DNA of 64,000 bases from contig JASLNU010000077.1 of the NCBI GenBank assembly GCA_030745835.1, positions 13,087 to 77,086 on the forward strand. Direction: 5' to 3'. The position numbers were made by a program, and so were the translations under genes. Origin of the DNA: GCA-2687515 sp002687515. Its GTDB lineage: Bacteria; Pseudomonadota; Alphaproteobacteria; Rhodospirillales; UBA2165. Under the pieces are notes generated by a model, which was not told where the DNA came from, made no database searches, and saw nothing but the letters and a program-made list of their open reading frames with translations. Below are positions 60,823 to 64,000 of this stretch, piece by piece; the first letter of the stretch is position 1, and each line of letters begins with the position of its first letter.

Positions 60823-61551
60823 TTACTTCACCACTCCGCTTTCAGTAAGCAGTTCTTTGATAAGTCTTCGGTATCTTTGTTTGAGATCTGTAATGTCACT
60901 TTCATGAGTGATGTAGGTGCGATCATGGGCCGCAGTATCACCCAATTTTTTTATGGCGTTCATATCTCCATTCGAATTTCTACTCAGGTGGACATTTTGA
61001 TCTTTACAAACATATCCAATCAAAAATTCAAGTCTTTTAAACGTACTATTTTCCCTTATTTCGGCACCTCGTTTTTGCCTGATGTAAATTTCAATAATTA
61101 GAGATTCGACAAGACGTCTCATCAGAACGGCAGAAGCGTCGTAAAATCCAAAATCAAAACTGCCATTTATCTGTTTAATTAGATCTTCAACATACCGCCT
61201 TGTATCGCGCACCCATTCGACAGGTAACACGCTGCCGGTTTCAGGAACTTCAATGTGTCCAAGTAAGGAATCATACTTTGCATCCAACCCGCCAACATTG
61301 GCTAAAGAAATTTTGAAAGATTTAGGCCGACCACCCTTAACCGTGTATCGGCTGTTCACCAATTCCTTATGCAATCGCGATACTCGTGGTTTAGAAAAAT
61401 CTTCGTCATGTAGATCTTGAGCCAATTCAGCAGCAGTTCGGTCGGCATATTCTGCTGTCTGGCGGTAAAACCACAAAAATGCGATTGACCGATCCACGTG
61501 GGTTGTTGTTGACCCAACAATATTTGCTGCAAAAATCTTTCGGCTTACCAA
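60823..61551 (-). CDS. hypothetical protein (winged-helix-like plus DUF4145-like regions)
   Basis: 242 residues, not recognised with confidence. Residues 20-85 look like a winged helix (IAFLWFYRQTAEYADRTAAELAQDLHDEDFSKPRVSRLHKELVNSRYTVKG). Residues 125-240 are helical and resemble DUF4145/HEPN-type domains: DASAVLMRRLVESLIIEIYIRQKRGA, then NAIKKLGDTAAHDRTYI, where the GxxAAH pattern is typical. It sits 3 bp after the gene at 61555-62109, so the two form an operon inside the tRNA-Leu element. A+T-richer than the flanks. Host regulation, defence or element control are all possible. Confidence 0.7.
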   Translation of the reverse strand: MVSRKIFAANIVGSTTTHVDRSIAFLWFYRQTAEYADRTAAELAQDLHDEDFSKPRVSRLHKELVNSRYTVKGGRPKSFKISLANVGGLDAKYDSLLGHIEVPETGSVLPVEWVRDTRRYVEDLIKQINGSFDFGFYDASAVLMRRLVESLIIEIYIRQKRGAEIRENSTFKRLEFLIGYVCKDQNVHLSRNSNGDMNAIKKLGDTAAHDRTYITHESDITDLKQRYRRLIKELLTESGVVK

Positions 61552-61554
61552 TTA

Positions 61555-62109
61555 CTAGTCACCTGCGGCTAGGAGATTTTCCATATACTGAATGCCTTTG
61601 CGATTCAGTTTGTAACGCACGGGAACACCTTTCCTGCCCACTGAATCCGCCGCCAAATATTTTTTTCCCTCACCTGACAATCTTGTCGAGGCATGAGGCG
61701 TACTGACTTTCACTTTCAAATCGTTTGTAATTTTGGAAATGTCTCCAGACGTCAATTCCCACTCGTCATCAAAATATTTGTGGATTATATAGAGCGGGAG
61801 AAGCACGCGATTTAATATACCATGGCTGTCCAATATCTTCTCACTGATCGCGTCTGTTTCATCACAATCATGGACCATATTCACGATAGCCGCGTAATCT
61901 GGCTCTGCAACGGAAGGTCCATCACCCCCACTATCAGTTTTCTTGGTTTTTGCTCGCCGTTTTGCTGGCTTCGCCGCTTTCTGGCGCTTCGCATCCCTAG
62001 ATTGCGCGTTTGCTTCTGCGTAAGCCTTAACAATCCGCTCAACTTCTCCAACGGACCCATCAACGCTTATCTTTGTGCCATCTGGTAAGTTGATAGATGC
62101 AGTAGGCAT
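61555..62109 (-). CDS. hypothetical protein with C-terminal winged-helix-like region
   Basis: 184 residues, no recognised family. The N-terminus (ASINLPDGTKISVDGSVGEVERIVKAYAE) resembles a short beta-hairpin/helix module. A Lys/Arg-rich linker (AKRQKAAKPAKRRAKTKK) may contact nucleic acid. The C-terminal ~90 residues (LLPLYIIHKYFDDEWELTSGDISKITNDLKVKVSTPHASTRLSGEGKKYLAADS ... YKLNRKGIQYMENLL) look like a winged helix. ATG 62109 is chosen because AGGA lies seven bases upstream; an ATG 54 bases earlier would add an unrelated peptide. Partner of the gene at 60823-61551. Confidence 0.7.
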   Translation of the reverse strand: MPTASINLPDGTKISVDGSVGEVERIVKAYAEANAQSRDAKRQKAAKPAKRRAKTKKTDSGGDGPSVAEPDYAAIVNMVHDCDETDAISEKILDSHGILNRVLLPLYIIHKYFDDEWELTSGDISKITNDLKVKVSTPHASTRLSGEGKKYLAADSVGRKGVPVRYKLNRKGIQYMENLLAAGD

Positions 62110-62191
62110 TTCAAATCCTAACTCAATATATTGCGGACAGATAAATATAGTCTTGCCGCTCAATTTATTCCACTAGTTCTCTTGTATGGTG

Positions 62192-62256
62192 TGGTGCGGA
62201 CGGTGGGACTTGAACCCGCATGGCCATACGGCCAACAGATTTTCTTACCAATACTG
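62192..62256 (-). pseudogene. degenerate tRNA-Leu-like sequence
   Basis: Minus strand: AAAATCTGTT, a class II variable arm GGCC-GTAT-GGCC, a T arm GCGGG-TTCAAGT-CCCAC with one mismatch, GTCCGC and ACCA. Upstream, GGCAGTATTGGTA resembles a D arm, but about 14 bases including the 5' anticodon stem are missing and no 5' strand pairs with the acceptor. Probably a decayed tRNA-Leu(UAA). Confidence 0.5.
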
Positions 62257-62296
62257 CCATTGCACTGCCTTTTACTAGTAGGCAGCGCAACTAAAA

Positions 62297-62384
62297 TGGT
62301 GGCCGCACCCGGACTCGAACCGGGAAGCCCCTTGAGAGCGAGAGATTTTAAGTCTCTTGAGTTTACCAATTTCTCCATGCGGCC
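62297..62384 (-). tRNA. tRNA-Leu(UAA), complete, carried inside the element
   Basis: All arms pair on the minus strand: acceptor GGCCGCA/TGCGGCC (7 bp), D stem GAG/CTC, anticodon stem AGAGA/TCTCT with loop CTTAAAA (anticodon UAA, 62348-62350), class II variable arm GCTC/GGGC, T arm CCCGG-TTCGAGT-CCGGG, A73 and encoded CCA. Its sequence differs widely from the interrupted tRNA-Leu around it (acceptor GCCCGCG), so it is not a duplicate but a foreign isoacceptor. Confidence 0.9.
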
Positions 62385-62535
62385 ATTTGCTAACACCACT
62401 GCAAAAAACAGAGTTTCAAACTTTGCATCCTTTGCATGTTCTTTGCAGAACCTAAATCACAATATCTTGACGCCAAAAATAACATCGAATTCGACCAGTA
62501 CAATATGCTGATTTTTAGCCGTTTACGCCAAGATA

Positions 62536-62573
62536 TTTAAGTCCGTTGCGTCTACCAATTCCGCCACGCGGGC
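62536..62573 (-). tRNA. tRNA-Leu(UAA), 5' half (split gene)
   Basis: Minus strand from 62573: GCCCGCG acceptor strand, GGCGG ... AATTGGTAGACGC D arm, then ACGGACTTAAA of the anticodon arm, where similarity stops. GCCCGCG pairs perfectly with CGCGGGC of the 3' half at 60663. The sequence after the core (TATCTTGGCG) does not rebuild a tRNA 3' half. Confidence 0.85.
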
Positions 62574-62652
62574 ATATTTAGGCGGGCGTTCTGGGGTTGT
62601 AGCAAATGCGCGGGATTTGCGAAAGGCAGGGCGATAGACCGTTCCGACTAAT

Positions 62653-62750
62653 CGGGGCGGCCGATTGGCCAAGCATACTCCGCCGAAGCTGCCGCTTCGG
62701 CTGCGCAGGCCGGGCCCCGCCAATCCCCAATCGGCCCAGAGTTTTACTTA
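62653..62750 (+). repeat. GGCC-type intergenic repeat with altered middle
   Basis: Begins CGGGGCGGCCGATTGGCC and ends CCAATCCCCAATCGGCCC followed by AGAGTTTTACTT, like 30257-30312. Between them is a different ~40-bp segment with its own hairpin (CCGAAGC-TGCC-GCTTCGG). This shows modular exchange within the repeat family. Confidence 0.7.
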
Positions 62751-62795
62751 TTCCGGCCTTGGGCCGACCCGGCGCCATCCCGGCGCGCCCTCGAG

Positions 62796-63680
62796 TTACT
62801 TATCCAATGTCTTGTAGGCCGCCGTGAAATCCGCGTCGGCGCCGAGCTCCTGCTCGGCGGCGTTCCAGATATCGGTGGTGGCGGCGTTCAAGGGGGCGGC
62901 GGCGTTCATCGCTTCGGCGAGGCCGCGCGAGATGCGCACATCCTTGGCCATCAGGCCGACGGCGAAGCCGGCGGCGAAGGTTTCGGGCAGCACGAACCGC
63001 TTGATGGCGCCGTCGGTGGCCGAATTGCGGCCCGACGAGACATTGAGCACGTCGAGCAAGGTTTCCGCATCGAGGCCGAAGCGTTTGCCGACGATCACCG
63101 CTTCCGAGGCGGCGACGAAATTGCTGGCGGCGACGAAATTGTTGAGCGCCTTGACGGCGTGGCCGGAACCGAGGCCGCCGGTGCGAAACAGGTTGCCGCC
63201 CATGCATTCGAGCGCCGGCGTGGCCTCATCGATGGCCGCCCCGTCATCGCCGCCGATCATGATGGTCAGGGTTGCCTTATCGGCGCCGATGGTGCCGCCC
63301 GACACCGGCGCATCGATCAGGCGCAGCCCCTTGGCCGCCAGCGCCGCACCCAATTCGCGGGTGCCGACCGGCTCGGACGAGCTCATATCGATGATCAGGG
63401 TATCCGGTTTGAGCGAGCCCGCCAGTCCCTTGCCCTGGCCGCCGTCGCCTTCTTCCAGCAACAATGCGCGCACATCGGCGCCGGTCGGCAGCATGGTGAT
63501 GACCGCGTCGCAATGGGCGAGATCGGCGAATGTTTCGGCCGAGCCGCAGCCATGTTCGGCGGCGAATTCTTGGGCGCGGCCCGGAACCGCGTCGAGCACG
63601 GTGACATCGTAGCCGCCGGCGGCGAGATTGCGCGCCATGTGGGCGCCCATATTGCCGATCCCGACAAAACCGATCTTCAT
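62796..63680 (-). CDS. 3-hydroxyisobutyrate dehydrogenase-family oxidoreductase
   Basis: 294-residue NAD(P)-dependent beta-hydroxyacid dehydrogenase. Rossmann motif IGFVGIGNMGAHMARNLAAGGYDVTVLD, substrate segment IIDMSSSEPVGTRELG, catalytic block DAPVSGGTIGADKATLTIMIGG, and the catalytic Lys in GHAVKALNNFVAASNFVAASEAVIVGKRFGLD. These match 3-hydroxyisobutyrate dehydrogenase (MmsB) of valine breakdown better than the copy at 18032 does, although no valine genes are nearby. AAGGAGG lies seven bases before ATG 63680. Confidence 0.93.
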   Translation of the reverse strand: MKIGFVGIGNMGAHMARNLAAGGYDVTVLDAVPGRAQEFAAEHGCGSAETFADLAHCDAVITMLPTGADVRALLLEEGDGGQGKGLAGSLKPDTLIIDMSSSEPVGTRELGAALAAKGLRLIDAPVSGGTIGADKATLTIMIGGDDGAAIDEATPALECMGGNLFRTGGLGSGHAVKALNNFVAASNFVAASEAVIVGKRFGLDAETLLDVLNVSSGRNSATDGAIKRFVLPETFAAGFAVGLMAKDVRISRGLAEAMNAAAPLNAATTDIWNAAEQELGADADFTAAYKTLDK

Positions 63681-64000
63681 GGCGTCCTCCTTAATTTAAT
63701 CACCAGTATCGAAATTATCGTCGTCGTCTTCGGCATCGCGACTGACCAAATCCTGCTCGAGCGGCTCGCCGCCGACCGGGACATCGCAATTCAAGTGCCC
63801 CCGATTTTTCGGAGGCCCTCCTGTTTAAAGTAACGCTGAATTCTTTTGTTGGTTTATTTATTTCGTGCCTATCCGCTTAACGCCCATACCCACAACATGT
63901 AGGATGCTGCCACTCTCCCGAATATAACCCCGCCCTGGTCGGCGCGGTCGTGTCCCCGGCGATCCCAAGGAGCGACCGGAAGGCATTAAATGGGTAGAAG
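63681..64000. other. gene-free end of window, possible gene start at 63990
   Basis: I see no complete gene. At the very end, GGAAGG (63978-63983) lies six bases before ATG 63990, so a plus-strand gene may start there and run out of the window. Only three codons are visible. Confidence 0.3.

Larger units (their letters stand above)
60712..62550 (-). mobile_element. 1.8-kb element inserted in tRNA-Leu(UAA)
   Basis: Bounded by the exact 15-bp direct repeat TTTAAGTCCGTTGCG (60712-60726 and 62536-62550), which is the anticodon region of tRNA-Leu(UAA); copies are 1,824 bp apart. Inside, all on the minus strand, are a complete tRNA-Leu(UAA), a degenerate tRNA-Leu-like sequence and two adjacent unknown genes. 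CAAACTTTGCA occurs near both ends (60773-60783, 62417-62427), with two extra TTTGCA words at the right, like arm-type integrase sites. An inverted repeat AATATCTTG/CAAGATATT (62461-62469, 62529-62537) abuts the right core. No integrase gene is present. Confidence 0.75.

Noticed and set aside
60727..62535. A group I intron in tRNA-Leu(UAA), a classical intron site
   Set aside because: The insert repeats the 5' exon end (CGCAACGGACTTAAA) at both borders and carries two genes and another tRNA; introns do not duplicate exon sequence like this, and I see no P/Q/R/S core.

Overview
The window is a high-GC chromosomal segment. Protein content suggests an alphaproteobacterium, probably a marine or soil Rhodospirillales-like organism: TRAP, Liv-type and NMT1-type uptake systems, molybdenum hydroxylases, hydantoinase/oxoprolinase proteins, many NAD-dependent oxidoreductases, and one short flagellin. 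No rRNA or CRISPR array is present. Three genes (a GTPase, dctM, hicA) are each broken by a single-base frameshift, so some positions may be draft-assembly errors.

Layout. 1-9.2 kb: truncated methyltransferase, possible micro-membrane protein, adenylate cyclase with TolB-like and TPR regions, BKACE-type enzyme, homogentisate dioxygenase overlapping a P450, MetE-like protein, secreted protein, and a TRAP binding protein without a leader. 9.2-11.9 kb: gene-poor, repeat-rich island with a GIY-YIG nuclease and a possible HEPN protein. 11.9-20 kb: malate synthase G, isochorismatase-type hydrolase, esterase, cyclic-nucleotide-binding protein, HIBADH-type dehydrogenase, flagellin. 20-30 kb: gentisate dioxygenase, a lone Mo-hydroxylase large subunit, a DszB-like desulfinase, a frameshifted GTPase, amidohydrolase, quinone reductase and FMN hydroxyacid oxidase. 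30-31.7 kb: hicAB with a clear operator, and a membrane protein. 31.7-42 kb: acyl-CoA ligase, hyuB, hyuA and a sugar-type ABC transporter facing a TetR regulator. 41.9-47.4 kb: reductive-dehalogenase-like Fe-S protein, alpha/beta hydrolase, TRAP operon with broken dctM. 47.4-58.3 kb: a minus-strand run of a Liv transporter, an NMT1-type transporter and a three-subunit Mo-hydroxylase. 58.6-60.6 kb: a divergent CoxG-UbiD fusion. 60.6-62.6 kb: a tRNA-Leu(UAA) gene split by a 1.8-kb element that carries its own tRNA-Leu(UAA). The window ends with a second HIBADH-type gene.

The shared theme is scavenging and breakdown of aromatic, heteroaromatic and organosulfur compounds: uptake systems sit beside ring-hydroxylating (Mo, P450), ring-cleaving (homogentisate, gentisate), decarboxylating (UbiD), desulfinating (DszB-like) and possibly dehalogenating (RdhA-like) enzymes. 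A repeated core GAAY-N3-ATTC lies upstream of hyuA, between the sugar-type ABC operon and the TetR gene, and upstream of the CoxG-UbiD gene, which suggests one local regulon. The most unusual structures are the element inside tRNA-Leu, the CoxG-UbiD fusion, the nuclease/HEPN-like pair, and a family of palindromic repeats in the gene-free gaps.
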